From NCBI RefSeq assembly GCF_000001735.4, contig NC_003075.7, positions 8,867,001-8,931,000 on the forward strand: a stretch of 64,000 nucleotides of DNA, given 5' to 3'. The translations under genes were made by a program, and so were the position numbers. The notes beneath the pieces were generated by a model. It did not search any database. It saw only the letters and a list, made by a program, of their open reading frames with translations, and was not told the DNA's origin. This DNA is from Arabidopsis thaliana (lineage: Eukaryota > Streptophyta > Magnoliopsida > Brassicales > Brassicaceae). Positions 1 through 12,419 of the stretch are shown here, piece by piece (position 1 is the first letter of the stretch; each line of letters opens with the position of its first letter).

Positions 1-3000
1 AAAAAAAAAAAAAAAACCTTCATTGACCTCTGAATCAAAATTTCCAAACCCTATTCATCGGTTACGTGTCAGACAATCATCTCTGCTTTTACTCCTAAAC
101 CCTAAACGTCTTAAACCCATTAGTTCTTGTTCAAGTGAACCAATCATTACCAGTAAGTTTCGAATTTTGGTTTCAACATCAAGTTTATGACTATGAAAAA
201 AGAAGAAGATGAATATTTGAGTTTGTACCTGTGGGTGAAGTAGTTGATCAAGATGTTGAGGCTCCACCATTTTGATAGCAGAAGATTTCTCAACAAGCCC
301 TTCACCTACCATATCAACTGCTATCTTCACGGCGCCTTTACCCGTTCGCTTACCCGCTCTGCATTGCAGCATCCACAATCTCTCTTCTTGTACTGTGAAT
401 TCAATATCCTGCAATACACATTTGAGATTTTGTTTAAATTACTAAAGAATTGTTGATGAGGACTAATTGAAGTATTGTTTATGTGTATCAACCATCATGT
501 CTTTGTAATGTCTTTCTAAGATGTTGCAGTTCTCAACAAGTTCAGCGTAAGCCTCAGGCATAAATCTCTTCATTGTATCCAAATCTTCTGGTGTTCTTAT
601 CCCTGCAACCACATCCTCTCCCTGTCCCAAAACCAATATTTAATGAGTATGGGCTTACTTGTTGATATGAGATTCACACATTGTGATAGATGCCAAACCT
701 GAGCATTAACTAGAAACTCGCCATAAAGCTTCTTCTCTCCTGTGCTAGGGTTCCTAGTGAAGAGAACACCAGTCCCTGAAGTGTCCCCCATGTTTCCAAA
801 CACCATACACTGAATGTTAACCGCGGTTCCTTTCAATCCAGTTATCTGGTTAATACTTCTGTACTTGTTCGCTCTCGGGCTATCCCAAGAATCGAATACC
901 GCTTCAATCGCTAGCTCCAATTGCTTCTTTGGATCTGCAATTAACCCCGTTTAAACATTTGTAACTAATAACTAATTTTTATCACTTGACCTCAAGTAGG
1001 AATCAAAACAAACCTGAAGGAAACTCTTGACCCTTGGCCTCTAAGTAAACACTCTTGTACTGCTCAACCAATTCCTTGAGATCAGCCGCGCTTAAGTCAG
1101 TGTCATTTTTAACTCCTTTCCTCTCCTTCATTCTCTCTAACTTCTCTTCAAACTTGGCGTGTGGAATTCCCATCACCTTTTATTGATCAAGAAAACAATT
1201 ATAAGGTAGGTCAAAGAATTTTCTTGTCATGCAAGTTACCTGAAATAGTATTGAAAAACAGAGGACTTACAACATCACCAAACATATCAAGAAAACGCCG
1301 GAACGAATCGTAAGCAAAACGCTCTCCGCTTTTTGCGGCCAGACCAACGACGACTTGGTCGTTCAAGCCAAGGTTAAGTACAGTGTCCATCATACCAGGC
1401 ATTGAGATCTACAATGCAAAATATCGATCAAAGACAAGTCAATGTAGTTCTGTTTTAAAAATAGATAAACGAAAGATCTTCATTTTCTACGTTATAGTTT
1501 GAATACCAAAATCATTAGGTCTTTCAATAGCCACAAAACTTATTCATTTTCTATCTAGTACATTTTAAACTCTTCCAAAAACGGCCAAATGGCAAAATAA
1601 CCAAAAAAATATTTGGATCTCAACTTCAATAAAAGAAATCTAACAAGTCAAAATCTGCGTCAAAAAATCTTCAAAAGATTAAAGAAAACATAGAAAGAAA
1701 AAAAAACAGAAATTTAACATTAGAAAAAATCCTTAAAATAAAAATAGTCAAGAAAAAAAGTTATAATTAACTTACGGCGGCGCCGGAGCGAACAGAGAGG
1801 AGGAGTGGCTTGGAGGGATCAGCGAGGGAAGCTCCAATGTCACGTTCGATGAAGCTAAGACCTTCTAAGATCTCTTCCCATAAACCTTCTGGAAGCTTTT
1901 TGCCGGCGATCTGATACTGCTGACAAGCCTCCGTCGATATGGTTAGCCCCGGCGGCACCGACAAGCCTATGCTAGCCATCTCCGCCAGGTTGGCTCCTTT
2001 CCCTCCCAACTTCATACACAACAACAATTAACATTTTTGATAAATGGTTCTTGAAAATAGCAAACACTAAATTATTAATGAATTGATATGATCATGATGA
2101 TGGTATTGGTAACATACCAAGGACTTCATGCCCTTGTTGCCTTCGCTTCTTCCTTTTCCAAAGGTGAATACTCGCTGCATCATGGTTTTTTGTTTGTTTG
2201 TTTTGATTGAGGTTTAGATTGCAGAAATGTTTGTGCAAGTTTAAGAACACATATACGTATCTATATATATAGTAAAGCAAAAATTGGATAAAATAGATTC
2301 TGTCTAAAGCACAAAGATAAATTGATCAAATTTATCCATCCTAAATTTGACATGTCCATTATGTAAAAGCTAAATATAATGTTTATAATTTAAGCTAAAA
2401 ATAAAATAAAATAAAAAATAATTATTATTATGATCATATGTACATCGAATAATTTTATAATATAAAAACTTGTATACAGTCGAAATTTCATATTTAATAT
2501 AAATCATTTATAGTTTTGATGGATACGTCATCAAAAATACATTATTATCTTATCAAGAGATCATTCCAAAATTCCAACCTCGAAATGCTAAATTGTAATA
2601 TAATTGACCAAAATTAAAGAAGTTTCGTTGCGATGACTCGTCATAGATGTGTCAACCATATCTGATCTCACTCACACACTTGCTATCTGCCACTACCGAT
2701 GCTATTTTCCTTTTTAACAAAACTTTTACTTAACCAAAACAATAGCAAACAAATGTCATCAAATTCAACCAGTTCTTGTCATACCATCTCTAATACATGA
2801 ATTCTTTATGGTGAAGGTGAATTGTGGATTTAAACTAGTATCATAATTTTTGTGTTTTACGCCAAGAATTTGATTGCCGTTTGGACATATTCACGTATTC
2901 TTTGGCACAATAACAAAACGTGGCATTGGTGGATCTACCAAGTGGCACAAGAGTCTGACTTAAGCAGCAAAGTGGTCTTTGAATACATTAAAGTTGTTTC

Positions 3001-3727
3001 TACGAAAAGTAGGGCTAATGAATCTAGAGGAAAAGTTTTTTTTTATTACAAATTTCGAAAATACTTGAATTTAAATAAGTTCATGTTTCCACAATAATTT
3101 AATTCAAAATAGTACTTTCATAATTTAGGCCAGACGCTATTTGGTATTACTACCGAAATGATCTCACATCACATGTGTGTATTAGTTTGAACCGTTCGAT
3201 TGTTTAAACAAGAGTAACGAAACCAATCAACATCAAATAATTAATCGTCTCACAAGATCACAAAGCAAATGTCACAATGGCGTAACCTGTTTTGTATTCT
3301 ATAACCGGTAGGGTTATAACCGATAATAATTGAGCTGCTAGATGGTTCGACCCAATGATCGGTGATAGTTTCTCTCAAGAATCTCACGTCAGAATCATAA
3401 AACAAAACGTAATAAAAAAGTGTATAAAATTTTATGGTGAAAATACACCAGAATGATTGAAATGGAAAGGCTTACCTTTTGGGCTATGGAAGCGGCCGGA
3501 TCGGACACAGGGCTAAGTATGGCTCGAGCCTTCGTCTCACGATGCAAACCGGTCTTTGCTATGCTTAACCGTTGGCAATGGATTGTACCGGTTCTAGGGA
3601 AACGGTTTGATCCATCACCTAGCCGGTTTGATCGACTAACCATTCGGTTTTCTCCGAGATGATCCGTACGGAACACTCCATTTCCTTTGAAGAGCTCCGG
3701 CGTTGTCTTCACGATCATACTTGTCAT
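1..3727 (-). CDS. PPDK: Pyruvate, phosphate dikinase, N-terminal part (gene runs off left end)
   Basis: Interconverts pyruvate, ATP and Pi with phosphoenolpyruvate, AMP and PPi; plant PPDK works in plastids and cytosol. Coding exons on the minus strand: 3476-3727 (plastid leader, 84 codons, Ser/Arg-rich transit-peptide-like), 2118-2174, 1776-2009, 1271-1408, 1014-1176, 699-934, 493-621, 229-408. All phases join and give the first 463 residues of a protein that is about 960 residues in the family. Visible motifs are [10 protein letters not shown] and PGLTIST near the start of the mature enzyme and [12 protein letters not shown] in the ATP-binding domain; the catalytic phospho-histidine region lies beyond the window. 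Positions 1-228 are intron 8. A second, cytosolic start is ATGATG at 2178-2183. Those bases plus CAG at 2175-2177 are the end of the intron in the plastid transcript, so one exon serves both isoforms. The match to AtPPDK is recognised from memory. Confidence 0.95.
2184..3475 (-). other. PPDK intron 1, also the cytosolic promoter
   Basis: This 1.3-kb AT-rich stretch separates the plastid leader exon from the first shared exon. It begins with GTAAGC at 3475 and the plastid form ends it at CAG (2175-2177). No other coding sequence was recognised in it; short open frames lack family features. Confidence 0.7.
2261..2272 (-). promoter_or_regulatory. TATA box of the cytosolic PPDK promoter
   Basis: CTATATATATAG on the minus strand lies about 80 nt upstream of the internal start at 2183, inside the first intron of the plastid transcript. 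Two-promoter PPDK genes are known in plants; the box is inferred from sequence and spacing. Confidence 0.55.
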
Positions 3728-3833
3728 TTTCTTTCTTATATAAAGCATAAACCACTTAAATAAATATAATATACTTACTTTTAAGAGTTGTATATAAAAA
3801 TAAAGAAGTTGAGAGAAAGGAGTGTATAAAATA

Positions 3834-3846
3834 AAAATATATATAG
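3834..3846 (-). promoter_or_regulatory. TATA-like element of the plastid PPDK promoter
   Basis: A TATATATATTTTTAT stretch on the minus strand lies about 110 nt upstream of the plastid-form ATG at 3727. Position is suitable; assignment is inferred. Confidence 0.4.
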
Positions 3847-3849
3847 CTT

Positions 3850-5830
3850 ACGTGATATGGAAATTGGTGTTTGATGGTTAGCTATTTGCGAGAGTAGAAA
3901 TGGCGGTTCTATAAATTTCTTCTCTGATCCTAATTTATTTGATTTTTGTTGGTTCTTATTAGTTACGTAGACTTTATGTGATCTATTTTTTTATTTATAT
4001 TTTATGTATTTTTGGAGGTTTATAGATTTTGGTTTGACGAGTGACGTGAGTGGATGAAAGATAGATGTGGTTATGATTGGCTAATGTGTCCATTCCACGG
4101 TTGTTCTTTTTCCTTTGAACGACCATATAAGTGGCTACCATTAAAATTGATCTCTAGAAGTTGTTAGGTTTTGAATAAGAATCAGTTTCCAAAATTATGA
4201 GGTCATATGTATATAGTTTTATTTTCAAATAGTAAAAAACTTTTTCTTAAGTTCAACTCCATCTTATTGGTAAAATGATGTTGCTTGGTTTGTTTTCCAC
4301 ATGTTAAGATATTAAGGAAATAAAGGAGATTGATGGAGTAGGAACCTAAAAGTATTTGTGGTTCTGCTCGGTGTGAATATGACTAGCCAGGTTCCAGGAG
4401 AGGGATGTGGTATACAATTTAACTATATATTTACAAAAATTTGTTTGTATACTGTTGCATACATTTTTATATATCATTTTGTTAAGTTATTAAAAGAATG
4501 TTGAAGAGAAAAAAGAAGAAGATAATGAATGCATTTTTTCTTAATCTATTGATTAAGTTTATAATATTAACTTAGCGATACATGCTTATAATAATTTATA
4601 CAATTACATCTAAACTGTTAAGACTTTTGGGGGGGGGGGGTAAATCATACTAAAGTTTAATTGGGGCTTAATTAGTTTAAAATGGTTTAAAAAATTCAAT
4701 CGCTCATTTGATTACTAATCGGACAAAGGAATTCACGAAGCAAGCATGAATATTATATAACTTGAGACCATTTTTTCAAAAATTTGTAACATTTATGGAA
4801 ATGCACGCATGGCAGTAAAAAAAAAAGCATTCAAAGAATGAAAAGAGAGGGCTTAGAACTTCCGAAGAATCTGGAAGTGTCATATACATTGATGCTCGAG
4901 TTAACTAAGGGACCCAAATGTTATGGGAGTGTGTGGCTATGTGCCATGCTCTGTTGAACTTTCTGGTGATGTTTTTGGTTAGAGTATAACTATTAGATAA
5001 CTCCAAAGACTCATAAATTGTGGCAATTACGTGGAAGATGTGAGCCAACGCTTGCGTGCCAGACTGCCGGTCCAATGTTTTGCAATACCATCATTTAGGT
5101 GATGATAATTGATAAATGATAATTAGGTGAGATAACCATCATTTGATCAAATATATGATAAAATGAAGTGAATGACTATTAAATTTAATGGAAGAAAATA
5201 TATTTTTAATAATTAAGTCTTTTTCAGTGTTTTTCTAAAAATTGGTATATCTTCAAAGTATTTGTTTTTTCAAATTTTTACAACCAATGGTTCAATTTTC
5301 TTACAAATTATTTAAAACATATATAAATATTTATATTTGCATATGTTTTTTTGACATTTTTAGAGATTAATATTTCAGGATATTTTTGACCCACTCAATT
5401 CAATTATCTTAGAAAGTTAAACGAGTGTTTTTTTTATCACTGTTTAATGTTTATACAGAAAAGGTTTTTTCTAATTAAAATAAATTATTAGTCCATCTGT
5501 TCTCCATTATGTAACATGATTAAGAAGTAATTTTTTCTCATTCATTAGATTTTTTTGTTTCCAAGTTTCTATGCTTTATTTAATTCAATTTGATGTTTTA
5601 TGATTCCTAATATTCTGCATTATTTTTTCTTATTGGTTGAATTATTTCTAGTTGATATAAATGATTTTCTTAATGAAATATATATAACTATGTAATTCTT
5701 AAATGTTGTGCTTTCAAGTAGAAAATCTCATATTAAAATTGAGGAACTTTTAGATTTTTGGGGATAATGTAGACGTTTTGTGTATATTTTTTTGAACCAT
5801 TTTTATTATTTTAATGGAAAAAAAAAACAC
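3850..5830. other. AT-rich intergenic DNA
   Basis: Divergent spacer between PPDK and the EamA transporter gene. It contains a run of twelve G at 4629-4640. No gene was recognised. From about 5830 the composition changes to CTC/CCG-rich sequence that probably marks the untranslated leader of the transporter gene. Confidence 0.5.
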
Positions 5831-6393
5831 AGATTTCAAACACTCGAGAGTCAAGAGTCTCAGACCCACCCAGCTTCTGGTTTCGTTTCGCCGTCGCGCA
5901 CGGCTGAACATATCTGCTATATCGGAGATTAGTGAAGGTTAATGCTAATATATTGGATGATACTGAAAATCGAAGCTTTAGTCTAATTTTTGTACTCCAA
6001 TTGCTTCAGGTTAGTTACTATTGATTAAAGGTTTCATAATTTGGGGCTAATCTCTCTGCAAGGTGACGAGAAAATCCACTATCCCCTTCCCAAGATTTGT
6101 TCTCTGAAGATATAAAGTCTCAATCTTTGGATAAGAAAGTTCAAATGGAAAATTGGAAACTTTTCTTCAGTTGAATGAATGATTTAGCTGAAGAAACCAA
6201 AGCTAGAATGGGGCAAAGTTCATTGTCATGGGGTCCCTAGAATATTCGAATCTATGATCCTTTTGGTGTAAAGTATTAGTCAAGTTGAGAGATATTTTTT
6301 ACATTTTGTGGTCACTAATCATGTATTGGAGTTGATTGCTTCTAAACTCACTTTAACTTGTGAGAGAGTTTCTAAGATATCAAATAATCTATC

Positions 6394-8186
6394 ATGAGAG
6401 AAGAGACAGTTTCTTGGAAGTACTTTAAAAGAGATGTTGTTCCGTTCACTGCGATGATCGCTATAGAGTGTACAACGGTTGGATCCAGCATACTGTATAA
6501 AGCTGCTACCTTGAGAGGATTTAGCTTTTATGTCTTTGTGTTTTACGCTTATGTTGGTGCTACACTTGTCCTTCTTCTACTTTCACTTATCTTTGGAAGG
6601 TACTTGATCTTCTCGAAGCAACTATGACTCTTGCTAAGTTTTAAAGAATATGAAACTTACTTGTTGTTGAATATGCAGGTCGAGAAGTTTGCCTACAGCC
6701 AAGTCTTCTCTTTTCTTCAAGATTTTCTTACTTGCGCTTCTCGGGTAATTATATCTTCATGTTTCTAGATTTATGAGCATTTTCGGGTTGTTTATCGCTA
6801 ACTTGGGGGTGAATAACAGGCTCACGTCGCGGGTAGCTGGTTGTAAAGGTATAGAATATAGTTCCCCAACTCTTTCCTCTGCTATCAGCAATCTTACACC
6901 AGCTTTCACCTTCATCCTTGCCATCTTCTTCAGGTTCCACTTTCTCCTAAACCGGGTGATTCCAATCTTAACCATACAAAAGATATGATTTTCACACAGT
7001 AACAGTCAATATGAAATGATATTTTTGTCTGTGAATTATGGAGTAGTTGTATAAGTATGAGAAATGTTGGATAGATATGAGGTTTGTTTGTAACTCTAAC
7101 TTTGATGACTTGTTCTGCTTCCTTGGGTGACTTAAAGGATGGAACAAGTAATGTTAAGAAGCTCTGCAACTCAGGCTAAAATCATTGGCACAATAGTTTC
7201 TATATCTGGTGCTCTGGTTATTGTTCTGTATAAAGGCCCAAAACTTCTTGTTGCTGCATCGTTTACTTCATTCGAGTCAAGTTGGATAATTGGAGGCCTT
7301 TTGCTCGGTCTGCAGTTTTTGCTTCTTTCAGTCTGGTTTATTCTTCAGGTAGTACATACACTTGGAACAGATTCATGAAAGAGATTTTTGGATTTGTTGG
7401 TGACGCATAAGATTGAGCTAAATTTGTCACTTCCACATGATTTTAGACTCATATCATGGAGATATACCCTGAAGAAATAGCCGTAGTCTTCTGCTACAAC
7501 TTATGCGCAACTCTAATCTCAGGGACAGTATGTCTACTTGTAGAAAAAGACTTGAATTCTTGGCAGCTTAAACCAGGTTTCTCCCTCGCTTCAGTCATAT
7601 ACTCGGTAAGTAATCAAACCTCATAAGTTGAGAAATCAAATCTTTAGCTCAGAAACTAATACTCTGTTTCAGGGACTCTTTGATACATCATTGGGCTCAG
7701 TTATCCACACATGGGGTCTCCATGTGAAGGGTCCAGTCTACATATCCTTGTTCAAGCCGCTGTCTATCGCAATTGCAGTCGCCATGGCTGCTATATTCCT
7801 CGGCGACACACTTCATCTTGGGAGGTACCATCTTATTACCTTCAACTTTATAATGTCTCTTTCTTAAAGAAACATAGTGATGATAACTTAGTTCTAGGTG
7901 TTTGAAATGTTTAGTTTCATCTTCAAATACATAATGAATAATAAAATGTGAAGACAGTAACAACTAACAATCGATATAGATTTTCGGTTGTTAGGTAATA
8001 AGATTTACATGATTGGTACATATAAATTTGCATCTATGTGTTGTGGGCAGTGTGATTGGATCAGTGATATTGAGCTTTGGGTTTTACACTGTGATTTGGG
8101 GCAAAGCAAGAGAGGATTCAACCAAAACAGTAAGTGATTCTGAGCAATCACTTTTATTGCCTTCACACGACAGAGAAGAAGATTGA
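6394..8186 (+). CDS. WAT1-related / UMAMIT-family EamA transporter
   Basis: Predicted multi-pass membrane transporter of the plant EamA (drug/metabolite transporter) group; relatives move amino acids or auxin-related metabolites. Exons 6394-6599, 6679-6744, 6820-6933, 7138-7348, 7447-7605, 7673-7824 and 8051-8186 use GT-AG borders and join in phase to 347 residues, the usual length of about 350-400. Family marks are the hydrophobic segments throughout, the stretch around [19 protein letters not shown] in the first EamA repeat, [13 protein letters not shown] after it, and a second repeat with [15 protein letters not shown] and LGDTLHLG. The last about 30 residues are polar ([17 protein letters not shown]), a typical cytosolic tail. 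Substrate cannot be told from sequence. Position and sequence suggest the locus known as At4g15540. Confidence 0.9.
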
Positions 8187-8931
8187 AACCTTGTCATGAA
8201 AATATGTTGGAGACAAGTGTAATCGTTTTCTTATTTTATTCATAATTATGGTCCCATTAGATGATGATGATCCCTATTTATCTTGTAAGTTGTAAGATCT
8301 TATGACTTGTACAAAAAAAATCTAACATGATACATTGAAATGTGAAAAATGATATACTTATTTGTTGAGAAAATGATAATATTTCTTATAGTATAAGGAA
8401 TTTATTTACTTTTCTAGGGGGTAAAATCCAGCTATGTCCGGATTTTCGGTTTGTTTGCAATTTGAATCCGGTTTTGTATCCAGTTTGACGTTTGGAATTG
8501 GATACAATGTATTTGTCTCCTCTTATGTGTCCAATGAATTATAGTCCTATCCATTCATAGAACAAAAACTTGGCTTACCCAATTCAATACCACACATTAT
8601 GTCATATCACTTCACACAAAAAGACAAACCATACGTGACCACATTTCTCTTTATCCACACACATTCACGTCTATCAATTCAATCATATCAACATTACATA
8701 ACCGAACCGGTATCAATCCCAAACCGGAATTGTATTTCCCATAACACAATAGAATTTAGCGTTGACATAATGAAGCTTTTTGTAATAATACAGTCTCAAT
8801 CGATGAATATTGATATGTAAAATCAAGAAATTGTTTGGTTTAGACTCAAATTTCGGTTTAATACTAATACCGGGTTATACCGTAACCGTATATGAACTCA
8901 TAAGGTACAAAAAAAACACAGAAAACGAGAA
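8187..8931 (+). other. Intergenic / promoter of the coiled-coil gene
   Basis: Holds the transporter 3' untranslated region (to about 8340) and the upstream region of the next gene. It is rich in short CCGGTTT and AACCGG blocks (8430-8500, 8700-8730, 8850-8890). No gene seen. Confidence 0.4.
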
Positions 8932-10567
8932 ATGTCAGAGATAGAAGAAGAAGAAGAAGAAGGATCAGCAAGTGCAATTACAGGTTCGAGAAGTTTCGAT
9001 CTTCCCGATGAACTTCTTCAAGTTCTACCGTCCGATCCATTCGAGCAGCTAGATGTAGCTCGCAAAATCACATCCATTGCTCTCTCGACACGTGTCTCAG
9101 CTCTCGAATCAGAGTCGTCGGATCTCCGGGAACTTCTCGCCGAGAAAGAAAAAGAATTTGAAGAACTCCAGTCTCACGTTGAGTCTCTCGAGGCTTCTCT
9201 TTCCGATGCGTTTCATAAGCTTTCTCTCGCTGATGGTGAAAAGGTCCGACCCGACCCGGTTTTTGACTTTATTTGTTCTGTTTTGACCCGATTCATTTTT
9301 ACTGATTTTGATCTAATTATCTTCTTCCAGGAGAATCTGATAAGAGAAAATGCTTCTTTGTCTAATACTGTCAAGAGACTTCAGAGAGATGTCTCAAAGG
9401 TAATTTTGACTCTGTTTCAAATTTGACGTCAGGTCTCTTTGTTTCTAAATTTGGAAGTAGCTGAGATTTTAGGGTTTTTGTTTCTAAATTTGTGTGCAGC
9501 TTGAGGGTTTTAGGAAGACGCTTATGATGTCTCTTCAAGATGATGACCAAAATGTATGAAACTTATACTCTTCATGTTCTCTAATTTGCTTTGAAGTAAC
9601 AAATTCATGATCTTGAATTGATTGTGTTTGGTTTTGTAACAGGCAGGAACAACGCAAATCATCGCTAAGCCGACACCAAACGGTATAGTTCTTGTGAAGA
9701 TTTTAGTGAAAACTTGTGTTCATATACCAAAATGGATGGTTCTTATTGTGGTTTATTGTCATTTTCAGATGATGATACTCCATTTCAACCTTCAAGACAT
9801 TCATCAATCCAATCTCAACAAGCTTCTGAAGCCATTGAACCAGCTGCAACTGACAACGAAAACGATGGTATAGTACTTGCTTGCTCTCAACGCTTAAGCC
9901 ACTAACCTTTTGTGTTTAATGCGTTAGTTTGTTTTGTGTTATATCGTAGCTCCTAAACCAAGTTTATCAGCTAGTCTTCCGTTAGTATCACAAACTACTA
10001 CGCCACGGCTTACTCCTCCTGGTTCTCCACCAATCTTATCTGCTTCTGGTACACCGAAAACAACTTCGAGACCTATCTCTCCTCGACGCCATTCTGTATC
10101 GTTCGCTACCACTAGAGGCATGTTTGATGATACTAGATCTTCTATTTCAATCTCAGAGCCTGGTTCACAAACTGGTAAGTTCAAACCAAGATTTTCTTGT
10201 GGCGGGTTTTGGAACAACACCTTTATTTACGGTTTGTTTGTTATCTTCGTTTTCAGCGAGAACTCGGGTTGATGGAAAAGAGTTCTTTCGACAAGTCAGG
10301 AGCCGATTATCTTACGAGCAATTTGGTGCATTTCTTGGAAATGTGAAGGATCTTAACGCCCACAAGCAAACAAGAGAAGTAAGGAGAATCCTCTCTCAAT
10401 CATCTTTACCCTCTTTCGATTCAAAACTTGGATTCTGATTCGACCTGCAATGTCTTTTCTTCTTTGTTTTCTAGGAAACACTTAGGAAAGCTGAAGAGAT
10501 ATTTGGAGGCGATAACAGAGATCTCTACGTCATATTCGAGGGCTTGATCACACGCAACGCTCACTAA
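8932..10567 (+). CDS. Conserved coiled-coil protein (At4g15545 family)
   Basis: Exons 8932-9243, 9331-9399, 9500-9553, 9643-9682, 9769-9867, 9950-10174, 10257-10378 and 10475-10567 join in phase to 337 residues. The N-terminus is acidic (SEIEEEEEEG), followed by a segment FDLPDELLQVLPSDPFEQLD and a long Leu/Glu coiled coil from about residue 45 to 140. The middle, about residues 150-255, is Ser/Pro/Thr-rich and looks disordered. A conserved C-terminal globular part has RVDGKEFFRQVRSRLSYEQF and ends near IFEGLITRNAH. I recognise this as the uncharacterised family of At4g15545. From memory, members of the family have been described as NAI2-interacting ER-body proteins, but I cannot confirm that here. 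It converges on the glucosyltransferase gene with a 309-bp gap. Confidence 0.88.
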
Positions 10568-10876
10568 GAGTTTGGCTTCTTCAGTTACACAAAGAACTTA
10601 TATACTCGGAAACTCAGGATTCATCAGTCTGCAACATTCAATTTCTTTTGTTTCCTTGGCTGTCAAGTAAGACCAAGTAAAACTGACAATTTGATTGTAT
10701 CATTTGTGCTCTCTCGTGTATCTATCTATCTCTCTCTTCTTGAATAAATTACATTTCATCATCTTCAAAACTAACCAATCAACATCCAAAATACTGTCTA
10801 CTGTATTGTGTAAACATTGAAACAGAGCAAGGAAGAACAGAAAAGCGGAGTGTTGTTATAATTTCTGATACCAAAA
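10568..10876. other. Shared 3' region of two convergent genes
   Basis: The 309-bp gap holds both 3' untranslated regions. An AATAAA polyadenylation-like signal at 10743-10748 serves the plus-strand gene. No other feature seen. Confidence 0.45.
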
Positions 10877-12301
10877 TCACATGTGCTCATCGACAAAAGC
10901 TTTGAGATGATTAAAGGAAGAGCCTCCTTCTCTCACAGCCTCCGCCGCTAAATCCTTCCACCTCGTGGCATTTCCTCTAAACTCCTCCGCCTTGTCTTCC
11001 ATAACTTCCTCAATGCACCGCCGTATCTCCTCACTATCCACCACCACAACTCCTTCTTCTTCCTTCTTCTCCATCACTCTTACACCTGTTTTCCAACAAT
11101 CTTCTAAAAGCTTCGCGTTCATCATCTGATCATTCCATTGCGGAAACGCCACCACCGGAACTCCTGAAACCAAGCTCTCCAGCGTAGAGTTCCACCCGCA
11201 ATGCGTCACGAAACAACCTATCGATCTATGATTCAAAACCCTAAACTGATCACACCATGAAACCACCATTCCTATCTCATCGAGCTCTTCTCTGAAACTA
11301 CTTATGCAATCTTCTTCCTTCTCTTGCTCATCTTCTTTATTTCTGTACGACTTATCCGTAATCACCCACAAGAATGGTCTCCGACTTTGTATCAACGCTT
11401 TACAAAGCTCCACAAGCTGTTTCTTGCTCAACACGGCAAGCGTCCCGAACGAAACATAAAGCACAGACGAATCCGCTTTAGTATCCAACCACTCTATGTA
11501 TTCACCGCGACTCGAAAAATCCGTTCTCAACGTTAGTAACGGACCGACAGGGACAATCTTGAAATTATCTGGAACCGAGCTCATGGCTTCTGGCTCAAGC
11601 TCTTGGAAAGTGTTGATGAGGATCTTAGGGTTTATTTCTTCCTTCAGTGAATCAATCTGTTCTCGAAACGCGGGTAGAAGAAACGCGTAGACATTGGAAG
11701 AGACAATGAAAGAAGGAATATCACGGACAGTAAGCAGTGGCAGAGAAGGTAATTTAATAGAACTAGAGGGGGTATTAGCCATCTCTGAGATTGCATCTTC
11801 GTAGCCATTGAAGTAATGGTAAAAAATGGAGAAGACTGTTACTGGTTGGACCCAAAGAAGAGCAGAAGGAAGATGAAACTCACGCGCTAGCTCAGCGACC
11901 CAAGTGAGGAGAATCGTGTAAACCACGCAAGTAAAAGGCCTGTTTTGTTTCCGGTTATCTTCGATTAGTTCGGTTAGTGTCTCTTTGCCACGTCGTCTCA
12001 TCTCAGACATGAAGTTTCCAGTGGCGTCTTGACGAGATTTGTCGGAGTAAGCAGAGGATTTGAAACCGTCGTCGTGGCCATCGGAGTAGGTAGCGAAGAT
12101 TAGGGTTTCGGGGACGTTTTCTGTAGAGAACATGCGGCGGTTGTAGGCAGAGATTGAGGCGGCGAAGGTGACTCGAGCACCAGAGATTGTTCCGGCGAGG
12201 CGTTTGGCTAGCTCGAGAGATGGGTTGATGTGACCTTGGGCTGGAAATGTTACGAATAGAAAGTGTGGACCGGTGGGAGAGTTGGAATTGTTGTTGGCCA
12301 T
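10877..12301 (-). CDS. UGT75D1: UDP-glucosyltransferase, family 1 (UGT75 group)
   Basis: Single-exon gene of 474 residues, normal for plant secondary-product glycosyltransferases. The N-terminal acceptor domain begins with FPAQGHINP, in which His24 is at the position of the catalytic base. The C-terminal donor domain carries the 44-residue PSPG box from Trp349 (WCDQF) through HCGWNS to Gln392 (NDQ). A final Gln is associated with UDP-glucose as donor. Members of UGT75 glucosylate carboxyl and hydroxyl groups of small phenolics, flavonoids and auxins; the sequence and position fit At4g15550 (UGT75D1, also listed as an IAA glucosyltransferase). The acceptor cannot be read from sequence. The enzyme is cytosolic, with no signal peptide. 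Residues 315-332 are an unusually charged Lys/Glu/Asp loop. Confidence 0.92.
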
Positions 12302-12361
12302 TTGTTTAATTATTGGTTGGTGTTGTTGTTACTAATGAAAGACAATAACACAAAAGTTTGG

Positions 12362-12368
12362 TTTTATA
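12362..12368 (-). promoter_or_regulatory. TATA box of the glucosyltransferase gene
   Basis: TATAAAA on the minus strand, 61 nt upstream of the start codon at 12301. Confidence 0.55.
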
Positions 12369-12419
12369 GAGAGTTTATACTGACAGACAAAATCTGATCT
12401 CAGTGAAAATAGGAAAGTA

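Noticed and set aside
1..16. Poly(A) run at the window start as a retroposon tail
   Set aside because: On the minus strand it is the T-rich tract expected before the next PPDK splice acceptor beyond the window.
11324..11690. Plus-strand frames inside the glucosyltransferase gene
   Set aside because: Shadows of the intact minus-strand UGT frame.
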